In this document: positions 1-7,598 of the stretch, piece by piece | Layout of the letters: each line of letters begins with the position of its first letter | Numbering within the stretch: position 1 is the first letter of the stretch | DNA from: JBHJGM01 sp050331815 | Lineage (GTDB): Bacteria; Verrucomicrobiota; Verrucomicrobiia; Opitutales; JBHJGM01 | NCBI GenBank assembly: GCA_050331815.1 | Contig: JBHJGM010000008.1 | Location: 182,654-246,653 of the forward strand | Direction: 5' to 3' | DNA: 64,000 nucleotides | Translations under genes and position numbers: made by a program | The notes under the pieces: generated by a model | Database searches by the model: none | Told to the model about the DNA's origin: nothing | The model's input: only the letters and a program-made list of their open reading frames with translations

Positions 1-443
1 AAAGCATCCCAGGTTGCGGGTTGTTCATGCAGGGCGTTGACGCCTGGGTGCAATTCACCAAAGCCGTTGAAGCCAGCCTTGAGGGCGCGCTGGGCTTCGG
101 CCAGCACGGCTGCGGTTCCCTCGGCAAAGGGCAGGGCGGCAAACGCCGAGAGACGGTCCGAGTGGGAGCGCAGGCAGTCGCTTAAAAAATCGTTTTGCGC
201 GCGAACGGTGGCGGCCTGCTCCCAGTACCAGCTTTGTAGGACGGTGCGCTCGATGCCGTCGGCGTCCATGGCCGCGAGCAACTGATCCGTACGGACCCAG
301 TCCTGAAGCGAGGGACGATCCGTCGGCGCAACGCAGGCCAGCCACAGGTGCTCGTGGTTTGCCTTTCCCCAGTCCAGCGGATCGGCGAGCACTTCCGCGC
401 TGTAGTGGTGCGCATGGCAATCGATGCAACCGCTGGCGGGCAT
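1..443 (-). CDS. Amidohydrolase family 2 (metal-dependent TIM-barrel hydrolase), 3' part missing
   Basis: Open frame running off the window edge, so only the first 147 or so residues are seen. The N-terminus starts MPASGCIDCHAHHY, the HxH metal-binding motif at the end of strand 1 of amidohydrolase-2 proteins (decarboxylase/hydrolase superfamily). Later stretches such as RLSAFAALPF and GFNGFGELHPG fit strands 3-4 of the same fold. The ATG lies 21 bp after the stop of the glutamine amidotransferase on the same strand, so the two are probably co-transcribed. The substrate cannot be told from this fragment. The family call rests on motif and fold pattern. Confidence 0.75.
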   Translation of the reverse strand, partial: MPASGCIDCHAHHYSAEVLADPLDWGKANHEHLWLACVAPTDRPSLQDWVRTDQLLAAMDADGIERTVLQSWYWEQAATVRAQNDFLSDCLRSHSDRLSAFAALPFAEGTAAVLAEAQRALKAGFNGFGELHPGVNALHEQPATWDA

Positions 444-464
444 GGCTCGCTGAGAATGGGCAAA

Positions 465-1184
465 CTACGGCAGCTTGAGGTCTGCCAGCAGTCGCTCCAT
501 GCGCGCACGGCAAGGGTCGATGTGTTTGTAACCCTCGCGGATCTGCTCCGGGGTCTGCACGAAACGCTGCGTGCCGAAACGCTCGAGCTTGTAGCCGCTG
601 TGCTCCATGAGGCCTTCTACTGTCTCCACATCCATCTCCAGATGAAATTGCAACCCGAGAACGCGGTCGCCGTACACAAAGCCCTGATTCGGACAACCCT
701 CGCTGGAGGCAATCGAACGCGCCCCATCAGGCAATTCGTAGGCATCCTGGTGGAAGTGGAAGACGGTTTGCGGACCATCGGCGAACTGAACCGGGAACCA
801 GCCGTGCTCGCGCTCAGGTGAAGAGACCACGTCACCGCCGAGCACATAGGCGATGAATTGCGCGCCCAGGCAGATTCCAAGCGTTGGTTTCTCTGCCGCT
901 AGGTTGGCCCGAATGAGTTCCAACTCGGGGTATAGCCAGTCGATCTCGGTGCGTTCTTTAACGCCCTGCGGACCGCCCATCACGAGCAGAATACCGTAAT
1001 CGTCGAGGCTGGCGGGCAGGCTGCGCTCCCAGGCGTTGAAGCACTCGATGGACCAGCCGTTGGCGTGCGCCCAATCGCTAAAGAGAGCTGGACCCTCGTA
1101 GGGAACGTGTTTCAGACAGGCGATGGTTTTTTCGCGACTCACTCGGGCAAACAACCGCGCACCCGCGCGCATCGCAAGTTTCAT
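465..1184 (-). CDS. Class I glutamine amidotransferase (GATase1 domain) protein
   Basis: A stand-alone GATase1 of about 239 residues. The nucleophile elbow GICLGAQ carries Cys105 and the QFHLE segment carries His181 and Glu183, giving a complete Cys-His-Glu triad; the oxyanion-side motif VMGGPQG is also present. Such GMP-synthase-like amidotransferases release ammonia from glutamine (or hydrolyse gamma-glutamyl compounds); the acceptor is unknown. The ATG at 1184 has a GGAG 12 nt upstream but overlaps the divergent VanZ start codon. An in-frame GTG at 1142 would give the usual short N-terminus right before the TIACLKHVP strand and is a serious alternative. Followed by the amidohydrolase in the same direction. 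Confidence 0.85.
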   Translation of the reverse strand: MKLAMRAGARLFARVSREKTIACLKHVPYEGPALFSDWAHANGWSIECFNAWERSLPASLDDYGILLVMGGPQGVKERTEIDWLYPELELIRANLAAEKPTLGICLGAQFIAYVLGGDVVSSPEREHGWFPVQFADGPQTVFHFHQDAYELPDGARSIASSEGCPNQGFVYGDRVLGLQFHLEMDVETVEGLMEHSGYKLERFGTQRFVQTPEQIREGYKHIDPCRARMERLLADLKLP

Positions 1185-1635
1185 GAAGCAGGATTTCTCC
1201 ACAGCCGGTACATTGACGCCACGGGCAAACTGGCGGATTCTCTGGCCGCTTGCCCTTATGCTGACGTTCTTCATCGCCTCGAGCCGCTCCAGTATTGCCG
1301 TGCCGATGCCGCCGGTCGTCGGCTTCGACAAGGTCATTCATTTTTTTGCTTACGGCCTGCTGGGCACGCTGGTCGTGCGTCTACCCAGGGTGCGGCGGTT
1401 GCGGGCGGGCGCGTTTTGGGCGGCGGTGGCGGTGGCCACGGGCTACGGCGTCTTCGACGAACTTTACCAGAGCACCACTGGACGCCACGCCGACGTCTAC
1501 GACTGGATCGCCGATGCGCTCGGGTCCGCCTTTTTCGTAGCGCTGTACTTGCGCTGGGCGCGTTACCGACGCCTGCTGGAATGCCCGGTCGGTAAGTTGT
1601 TCAAAACCTCCCAGCCCGCCCACAAGGCGTCATGA
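1183..1635 (+). CDS. VanZ-like family membrane protein
   Basis: About 150 residues with VanZ-type hydrophobic segments: a first one around WPLALMLTFFIASS, then the family motif GFDKVIHFFAYGLLG, then further helices (AFWAAVAVATGYGVFDELYQ; a C-terminal one near ADALGSAFFVALYL). The DKxxHF and FDExxQ motifs are the VanZ hallmarks. The family is an integral inner-membrane protein of poorly known function (teicoplanin resistance in enterococci); in Gram-negatives no resistance role should be assumed. Its stop overlaps the ligA start (ATGA at 1632-1635), which implies translational coupling. Start 1183 is uncertain: it overlaps the divergent amidotransferase ATG by 2 nt, and ATG 1258 is an alternative. 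Confidence 0.75.
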   Translation: MKQDFSTAGTLTPRANWRILWPLALMLTFFIASSRSSIAVPMPPVVGFDKVIHFFAYGLLGTLVVRLPRVRRLRAGAFWAAVAVATGYGVFDELYQSTTGRHADVYDWIADALGSAFFVALYLRWARYRRLLECPVGKLFKTSQPAHKAS

Positions 1636-3653
1636 AGACGGAAGCCGCCATCGAACAGATCCGCGAGCTGCGCGAGGAGGTGCAGCATCACCGCGACCTT
1701 TACTACAAGGAAAATGAGCCGGAGATTTCCGACAGCGCGTACGATGCGCTGGAACGCAAACTTCGGGACCTGGAAGCCAAGCATCCGGAGGCCGTGGAGG
1801 CTCTGGGCGAAGCCTCGCCCGCGCAGTCGGTCGGCAGCGATCGCATCGAGGGGTTTGAAACGTATCGCCACCGCCAGCAGATGCGCAGCCTCGACAACAC
1901 CTACAACGAGGACGAACTGCGCGAGTTCGACGCCCGCCTGCAACGCCTGCTGGGGGACGTCGCGTATCGCTACATTATCGAGCCGAAGATCGACGGGGTA
2001 GCCGTCAGCCTGACCTTTGAACAGGGGGAGTTGGTGCGGGCGGTGACCCGGGGCGATGGCGTGACCGGCGACGTCATCACCCACAACACACGAAACATTG
2101 CCAGCCTCCCCCGGAAATTGAAGGGCAAGGATTTTCCACAAATCATGGAGATTCGCGGCGAGATTTACATGACCCTGGAGGCGTTTCGGAAGGTCAATCA
2201 GGAGCGCGAGGAAGGCGGGCTGGAAGTGTTCAAAAACCCCCGCAATCTGGCCGCCGGTACGGTCAAGTTACTCGACCCCAGCCTGTCGGCCAAGCGTCCG
2301 CTGGAGGTCGTGCTGCACGGGCTGGGTCACTGCGAGCCCAAGCGACCGACCGAAACCCAGAGCGATTTTCACGCACAGATCGAATCTTGGGGCCTGCCCG
2401 CCGTCGAGAAACACTGGACGGCCGCAAGCATCGACGAAGCGTTGGAATGCATCCATGAATTGGATACGCTTCGTAAGAATTTTGAGTACCCGACCGATGG
2501 CGCGGTGGTGAAGGTCGACACCTATGCGCTGCACGAGGAATTGGGCACGACCTCGAAAGCCCCACGCTGGGCCATCGCCTATAAGTTCGCCCCCGAACAG
2601 GCGACCACGCGTCTCAAGGCGATCACCATTCAGGTCGGACGCACCGGCACGTTAACCCCGGTTGCCGAGTTGGAACCGGTCGAGTTGGCCGGGACCACCG
2701 TCTCGCGCGCCACCCTGCACAATGAAGATGAAATCAAGCGCAAGGACATCCGCGTGGGCGACCTTGTGCAGGTGCAAAAGGCTGGCGAGATCATTCCCCA
2801 GGTGCTGGGCGTCGATCTGGACAAGCGCCCGGACGAGGCTGTGCCCTTTGATTTCTCGGAGTATCTTAAAGCGCAGGGCATCGAGGCCGAACGGATTCCG
2901 GGGCAGGCGGCCTGGCGCTTGAAAGGACGCGACGATCCGCAAATGCGGCGGCGCTCCCTGGTACATTTTGCCGGACGTCAATGCATGGATATTGAGGGCC
3001 TGGGCACCGCAGTGGTGGAACAGCTATTGGATGTCGAACTTGTCAAGGATGCCGCCGATCTGTACAAGCTGAGCGTGGAGGACCTGCTACCTCTGGAACG
3101 TTTCGCGCAAAAGTCCGCAGCAAATCTGATCGCCGCTCTGGACCAGAGCAAATCCAACGAGCTGTGGCGGCTCTTGCATGGGCTTGGAATTCCGCACGTG
3201 GGGGCGCAGGCGGCCAAGGATCTGGCGCGGGAGTTGAGATCGTTGCAGACTCTGCGCGCAGCTGATGCCGAACAATTGGAGGCGATTGAGGGCATCGGCG
3301 CGATTATGGCTGAAAGCATTCAGTCGTGGTTTACCGTGGAGGAAAATGCAGATTTGGCCGATCGGCTGGCGGCGGCTGGCTTGAACACGGAGCAGGCGTC
3401 GGGCGACGCCGGGTCCGGACCGGTCTCGGACGCTTTGGAGGGCAAGACGTTCGTGCTGACCGGGACGCTCCCCAATCTGACTCGCGACGAAGCGACCGCG
3501 CTGATTGAACAAGCGGGCGGTCGGGTAACCTCCAGCGTCAGCAAAAAAACCGACTACGTGGTGGCGGGCGAGGCGGCGGGCTCCAAGCTCGCCAAAGCCG
3601 AAAAACTAGGCATCTCGATTCTGGATGAAGCCGGGCTGCAGGAACTGATTTAA
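1632..3653 (+). CDS. ligA: NAD(+)-dependent DNA ligase LigA
   Basis: Seals nicks in replication and repair using NAD+. At 673 residues it is normal length. Domain order: Ia (HHRDLYYKENEPEISD near residue 20), adenylation domain with the active-site Lys119 in KIDG, OB fold, helix-hairpin-helix repeats (LHGLGIPHVGAQAAK, IEGIGAIMAES) and a C-terminal BRCT domain (GKTFVLTGTLPNLTRDEA onward). The usual Cys4 zinc finger between the OB fold and HhH is degenerate: across about residues 405-445 (2845-2965) there is no CPxCG and no second Cys pair, and the only nearby Cys is in RQCMDIEGLG. Catalytic residues look intact, so it is probably functional. Coupled to the VanZ-like gene by ATGA. Confidence 0.97.
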   Translation: MKTEAAIEQIRELREEVQHHRDLYYKENEPEISDSAYDALERKLRDLEAKHPEAVEALGEASPAQSVGSDRIEGFETYRHRQQMRSLDNTYNEDELREFDARLQRLLGDVAYRYIIEPKIDGVAVSLTFEQGELVRAVTRGDGVTGDVITHNTRNIASLPRKLKGKDFPQIMEIRGEIYMTLEAFRKVNQEREEGGLEVFKNPRNLAAGTVKLLDPSLSAKRPLEVVLHGLGHCEPKRPTETQSDFHAQIESWGLPAVEKHWTAASIDEALECIHELDTLRKNFEYPTDGAVVKVDTYALHEELGTTSKAPRWAIAYKFAPEQATTRLKAITIQVGRTGTLTPVAELEPVELAGTTVSRATLHNEDEIKRKDIRVGDLVQVQKAGEIIPQVLGVDLDKRPDEAVPFDFSEYLKAQGIEAERIPGQAAWRLKGRDDPQMRRRSLVHFAGRQCMDIEGLGTAVVEQLLDVELVKDAADLYKLSVEDLLPLERFAQKSAANLIAALDQSKSNELWRLLHGLGIPHVGAQAAKDLARELRSLQTLRAADAEQLEAIEGIGAIMAESIQSWFTVEENADLADRLAAAGLNTEQASGDAGSGPVSDALEGKTFVLTGTLPNLTRDEATALIEQAGGRVTSSVSKKTDYVVAGEAAGSKLAKAEKLGISILDEAGLQELI

Positions 3654-3745
3654 CGCGACCTGTGTCGTTTAGGCTGAATCAGGAGCTTCGATTCCAGTAC
3701 GAACGGGACACCAGGTGGCATGGTCGGCGATAGAGCCTAAACAGC

Positions 3746-4594
3746 TTACTCGATCGCTGCCATCGGGACGATTTCCTCCATGGTCGCAAACACGCGCTTT
3801 ACTTCGTCGCTGACTTTTTTGTTTGTGGAGTTTTTGAAGAGAATCTGACCGTTCGCATCCACGACAAACACTTGCGGGTCTTCCACAGCGCTGATTTTCA
3901 TGGCTTCATGTGATGGATTGACACGACGATGCGCGACCACGTACCACGGCATTTTACGCAGGCGGATATGTTCAATCATCGTGGCTTCTCTGTCATCCAA
4001 AGCCATGAAAATCAGTTCGAAATCATCCCTGTATACCTTGGCTTCCAGATACCGGCGCTTGAGATTCGCGGTATAGGATAAGGCGGCCGGGTTGTCGCGG
4101 CTGGCGTAGTACAGGATATAAAAATGCTTAGGTGGCAGATCCAGGGGGCTTACTCGCTCCAGTCTCACCTCTGATTTGTGGATTACAGGCATGGTCAGTC
4201 CCGCGCGCAGGCCGTATTCAAAATCGGTCAGGCTACGCTCGTCCAACGGAGTGGTGAAGAGGGGGTTGGGGGGTTCGTAGGCTTCGCGATGCGCCTCGAT
4301 GTAAGCGCGGTCCTCCAGGCATAGACGGGTTAGTGGCAGCGCAATTGGCTCGCTGTGGCCCGCCAGCAGAAACTGCCCGATCTCCACGTCGTTTTCCACG
4401 TGAACTTCGAGCAGGCGCATGGTGGCAGTGCGCCCCTGCACATCAGTCCATTTCACGCGATGCTCGGGCGCAGGGACTGGCGTTTCGGCGCTCGGTTGAG
4501 TGCCGGAGTCGGCCTGTAGCCAGCCTGCACAGAAGAAGCAGCAAACTGCGCTGAAAAGTCGTCCTGAGGTGAAACGAGGAAGGTGAAATCTCAC
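3746..4594 (-). CDS. Secreted protein with SHD1-like N-terminal domain and thioredoxin-like C-terminal domain
   Basis: 282 residues with an N-terminal hydrophobic signal segment (LFSAVCCFFCAGWLQA). Residues about 48-105 (VKWTDVQGRTATMRLLEVHV ... LPLTRLCLEDRAYIEAHRE) match the SLA1-homology-like repeat common in secreted planctomycete and verrucomicrobial proteins. The C-terminal half (KHFYILYYASRDNPAALS ... PQVFVVDANGQILFKNS) has the strand pattern of a thioredoxin/TlpA-like fold but no CxxC, so a redox role is unlikely. Function unknown; it probably acts in the periplasm or outer envelope. Convergent with ligA; no operon partner. The domain calls are by eye and tentative. Confidence 0.7.
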   Translation of the reverse strand: MRFHLPRFTSGRLFSAVCCFFCAGWLQADSGTQPSAETPVPAPEHRVKWTDVQGRTATMRLLEVHVENDVEIGQFLLAGHSEPIALPLTRLCLEDRAYIEAHREAYEPPNPLFTTPLDERSLTDFEYGLRAGLTMPVIHKSEVRLERVSPLDLPPKHFYILYYASRDNPAALSYTANLKRRYLEAKVYRDDFELIFMALDDREATMIEHIRLRKMPWYVVAHRRVNPSHEAMKISAVEDPQVFVVDANGQILFKNSTNKKVSDEVKRVFATMEEIVPMAAIE

Positions 4595-4728
4595 GGAATT
4601 TTTCTAAGCCTGCAGACGAGAAGCCGCAATTGAAAAAGACGTTGCAAGGGCCTGCATCACGTAACGCGGCTGTGTATCTAAGCATATAGAAGGCATGCTG
4701 TTCACCGAAATTAACTAAATTAATGCAT

Positions 4729-4754
4729 TCACATGCGATCTACGTAGCATGTGA
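4729..4754. repeat. Inverted repeat downstream of the GT61 gene
   Basis: TCACATGC and GCATGTGA form perfect 8-bp arms around a 10-bp loop that itself contains the palindrome TACGTA. It lies in an AT-richer 236-bp spacer between two minus-strand genes, 77 bp past the GT61 stop. No clear T-run follows, so it is either a weak terminator or an operator of the downstream SHD1 gene. Confidence 0.35.
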
Positions 4755-4830
4755 TTGGATTCGTGAATGCGGAGTCACGTTTTTGACTGAAGCCAGGGAG
4801 TTCAGCAAAACATCCTGACCGTATCGATGG

Positions 4831-5973
4831 TTACGCGGTGAAGACTTCCAGCGCCTGCTCGAGACTGGGGATATCGACCTGCACGTCAAAGCGTTCGGAC
4901 GCGCGGTTCTTCTGGGCGGTCTTGCGTGCTTCGGGGGGGACAACGGAAGTCGCGCCAAAGTGAAACGGTTCTACACCCGAAGCGGCGGCCAGCGTAAAAT
5001 AATAACACACCTGATGCAGCGAGGGCAGAATCTCCAGCATGCGGGCTGCGCCAGGCTGGCAGTAGATAACGGCTGCGAGCGCGGCCCCATGCAGCCCGAT
5101 GACATGGCTGGCCTCTTGGAAGTGTCGGTAGGTATCCGGCTGCAGATCCATCGGGTCGACACATTCGAAGCCATAACGCTTGACCAGCGCTTGAATCTCC
5201 AGCTCGTTGACCGCGTTGCCCCCGCGGCTTTTGCGGATGAGGTAAAGCTTGCGCTGCGGCTGTTGCGGCGCGGCGGCGGGTACCAGACTACGCAAATACT
5301 GCGGCATCCAATCGGGATAGCAGCGCGCGACCCCGGGAAACGAGGTCAGCGTGAGATCCTCGATAGCGGCATAACGCAGTTCCTTGCCGGGTCGGATGAT
5401 TCGTTCGGCAGGGATGCCGGCGGCTTCCACCAGCCTGCGGGTTTCCGCACTTTCGAAAGCCGGGAGCAAAATGTGGTCGAAGCTCTCGGGGCGAATGCCT
5501 GCTTCATTCAAAATGGCCAGCCGCCCCAGCGAATCCATCAGAAAATGACCGTAGTTGATATCTCCGAACTCCGTCAGGAGTGAGAGCGTACGCCCCTGGA
5601 GCGTGTACTCGATGGGCCGTTCCAGAGAATCCTGGCGGAAAAACGTTTCGTCCCAGGGCCCCCAGGCGGCTTCGATCAGGAAATGTCCCTGTGTGTCGAA
5701 TACGTAGCCGCGCGCCAGGTTGACCACAGCCTCCTTCAACGAGATCACGCCGATTGAGGGAAACGCCTGGGTCAGCTTCTCTCCGAAGTCCACGGGTTCG
5801 GGGCCGTAGTTGCGCACCGGCGGCCAGTTGCAGACTTGCGCGGGAAAAACTTCCGTGAAGGTGACTTCGGGCAGGTCGGCGACCAGGGTGGGGCGGTAAA
5901 CCTGGCGGTGGATGCGTTGATCGCGACCTTGCCGAATCCGCCACCGTACGTGTTCGTAAATTTTCTCGATCAT
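4831..5973 (-). CDS. Glycosyltransferase family 61 protein
   Basis: 380 residues, cytoplasmic, no signal peptide. GT61 (DUF563) signatures: NYGHFLMDSLGRL around residues 140-152, RKLYLIRKSRGGNAVNE near 240, and VIGLHGAALAAVIYCQPGA near 292-310. These match the conserved blocks of bacterial and plant GT61 enzymes that add xylose, arabinose or GlcNAc to glycans. In a Gram-negative the likely target is surface polysaccharide or LPS, but donor and acceptor are unknown. It stands alone on the minus strand, 60 bp downstream of pyk; no capsule cluster surrounds it. Confidence 0.85.
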   Translation of the reverse strand: MIEKIYEHVRWRIRQGRDQRIHRQVYRPTLVADLPEVTFTEVFPAQVCNWPPVRNYGPEPVDFGEKLTQAFPSIGVISLKEAVVNLARGYVFDTQGHFLIEAAWGPWDETFFRQDSLERPIEYTLQGRTLSLLTEFGDINYGHFLMDSLGRLAILNEAGIRPESFDHILLPAFESAETRRLVEAAGIPAERIIRPGKELRYAAIEDLTLTSFPGVARCYPDWMPQYLRSLVPAAAPQQPQRKLYLIRKSRGGNAVNELEIQALVKRYGFECVDPMDLQPDTYRHFQEASHVIGLHGAALAAVIYCQPGAARMLEILPSLHQVCYYFTLAAASGVEPFHFGATSVVPPEARKTAQKNRASERFDVQVDIPSLEQALEVFTA

Positions 5974-6033
5974 CTGGAGGTGCTGCCTGCGCCCTACTTC
6001 GACGCGTCGGCAGCGGGCTTAATCATGGCGCAC

Positions 6034-7491
6034 TCAAGTTTCTACCTGGCGCATCTGGATCGAATCGATGACGGTCTCTGAAGCGATCACGTTGGTAATC
6101 ACCACCATCCACTGCCCTTCGGCAACCCAGCCCTGCCGCAAGAGGTAGCGAAAAGCCTCGCGGATGGTGACTTCCGGATCGGCGTAAAAATCCATCAGAA
6201 ACGGCTCCACGCCCCAAAACAGCAGCAGTTGCCGAAACAGCTGCTCGCGGTCGGTGAAAGCGAAAATCGGGCAGCGCGAGGGGCGGATCGAAGAGAGAAT
6301 ATGTGCCAGGTAACCCGAGCGCGTGAAGACAACGATGGCGGAATTTTCCAGTTCCTGCGAGAGCACCACCGATGCGTTGAGCATCTTGGCCTTGGCGGTG
6401 CGAAAGGCGAACTGGTGCCGGGCGTGTTTTTCGGCGACGTTTTCCACCGAGCGGATAATCCGTTTCATCACCCGCACGCATTCGACCGGGTACTTCCCGG
6501 TGGTGGTTTCGCCTGAGAGCATCACCGCATCGGCCTGTTCAAAAACGGCGTTGGCGATGTCAGTCACCTCGGCGCGGGTGGGCAGCGGCTGCTCGATCAT
6601 CGATTCGAGCATATGCGTGGCGATGATGACCGGCTTGTTCTCATTGATGCAGTCGTTGACCGCGCGCCGTTGAATCAATGGCAACTGCTCAAAGGGGCAC
6701 TCGATGCCGAGGTCGCCCCGCGCGACCATCAACCCGTCGGATGCCTTGATGATATCGCCCAGATTGCTGATGCCCGATTGATCCTCGATCTTAGCGATGA
6801 TGCGGGCCTTTTCGTCGCCCTTTTCGTGCAGATAGGCGCGCAGGATATCCAGATCGTCGGCCTCGCGCACGAAGGACAGCGCGTAGTAATCCAGCTGCAG
6901 TTCGATGCCCAGATCGACATCCGCGCGGTCCTTGCGGGTCAGCGCGGGGAGATTGACTTTGATCCCGGGTAGATTGACGTGACGCCGATTGCCCAGCGGG
7001 CCCGGGATGATCACCTTGCAGCGGATGCGATCCTCGAGGATTTCCAGAATCTCCAGCCGCACCAGACCTGAATCGACCAGCAGGGTACCGCCCACCTGTA
7101 CGTCGCTGGCCATGTCCGGATAATTGACCGTGACGCAACGGATGCCGTCCTTTTCCAGGCTTTGCGGCTCGGGCGGTGGGTCGGCGCGGCGGTCAAACTT
7201 CGAGACAAAATCAAAGATCTCGCCCTCGGCCAATTCGTAGGGCTCGCCAACGTCGCCGGTCCGAATCTCCGGGCCTTTCACGTCCATCAGCGTGGCGACC
7301 TGACGATTTTGCCGTTTGCAGGCCGCGCGCAAGAGACCGATGACCTCGCGCGTCCACTCGTGGGAAGCGTGGGCCATGTTCAGGCGGCAGATGTCGACCC
7401 CTTCGGCGACCAGTTGGTCGAGCACATCCGGCTGGGCCGTGGCCGGACCTACAGTGAAAATGATCTTAGTGTGACGATACGGTCCATCCAT
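6034..7491 (-). CDS. pyk: Pyruvate kinase
   Basis: Converts phosphoenolpyruvate and ADP to pyruvate and ATP, the last step of glycolysis. 485 residues, normal length. Seen: RHTKIIFTVGPAT at the start, catalytic Lys234 in IAKIED, the metal/active-site block MVARGDLGIE at 255-264, and ETTTGKYPVECV of the A domain, with a complete C-terminal domain. The N-terminal substrate motif reads RLNMAHAS instead of the common RLNFSHG. ATG 7491 is chosen because MDGPYRHTKIIFTVGP aligns with the family N-terminus; upstream in-frame sequence is not pyruvate-kinase-like. No Shine-Dalgarno is visible. The next upstream gene on this strand is the pseudokinase, 107 bp away. Confidence 0.96.
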   Translation of the reverse strand: MDGPYRHTKIIFTVGPATAQPDVLDQLVAEGVDICRLNMAHASHEWTREVIGLLRAACKRQNRQVATLMDVKGPEIRTGDVGEPYELAEGEIFDFVSKFDRRADPPPEPQSLEKDGIRCVTVNYPDMASDVQVGGTLLVDSGLVRLEILEILEDRIRCKVIIPGPLGNRRHVNLPGIKVNLPALTRKDRADVDLGIELQLDYYALSFVREADDLDILRAYLHEKGDEKARIIAKIEDQSGISNLGDIIKASDGLMVARGDLGIECPFEQLPLIQRRAVNDCINENKPVIIATHMLESMIEQPLPTRAEVTDIANAVFEQADAVMLSGETTTGKYPVECVRVMKRIIRSVENVAEKHARHQFAFRTAKAKMLNASVVLSQELENSAIVVFTRSGYLAHILSSIRPSRCPIFAFTDREQLFRQLLLFWGVEPFLMDFYADPEVTIREAFRYLLRQGWVAEGQWMVVITNVIASETVIDSIQMRQVET

Positions 7492-7598
7492 GGTGCACGG
7501 AGGTGAAGGCGTGACCCAATGGCCACAACCAAGACTCCGACTTGAGCAAGTGCGAGGCCGAATCCATGCGCTGGACAAATTTGCCCGCCGAGTGCGGC

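Noticed and set aside
55..696. Minus-strand 213-aa frame spanning the amidohydrolase region
   Set aside because: Arg/Pro-rich shadow of the real amidohydrolase and amidotransferase frames, which carry family motifs.
1183..1635. VanZ-like gene as a glycopeptide-resistance determinant
   Set aside because: No vanHAX-type genes nearby and the family is widespread in Gram-negatives without resistance roles.
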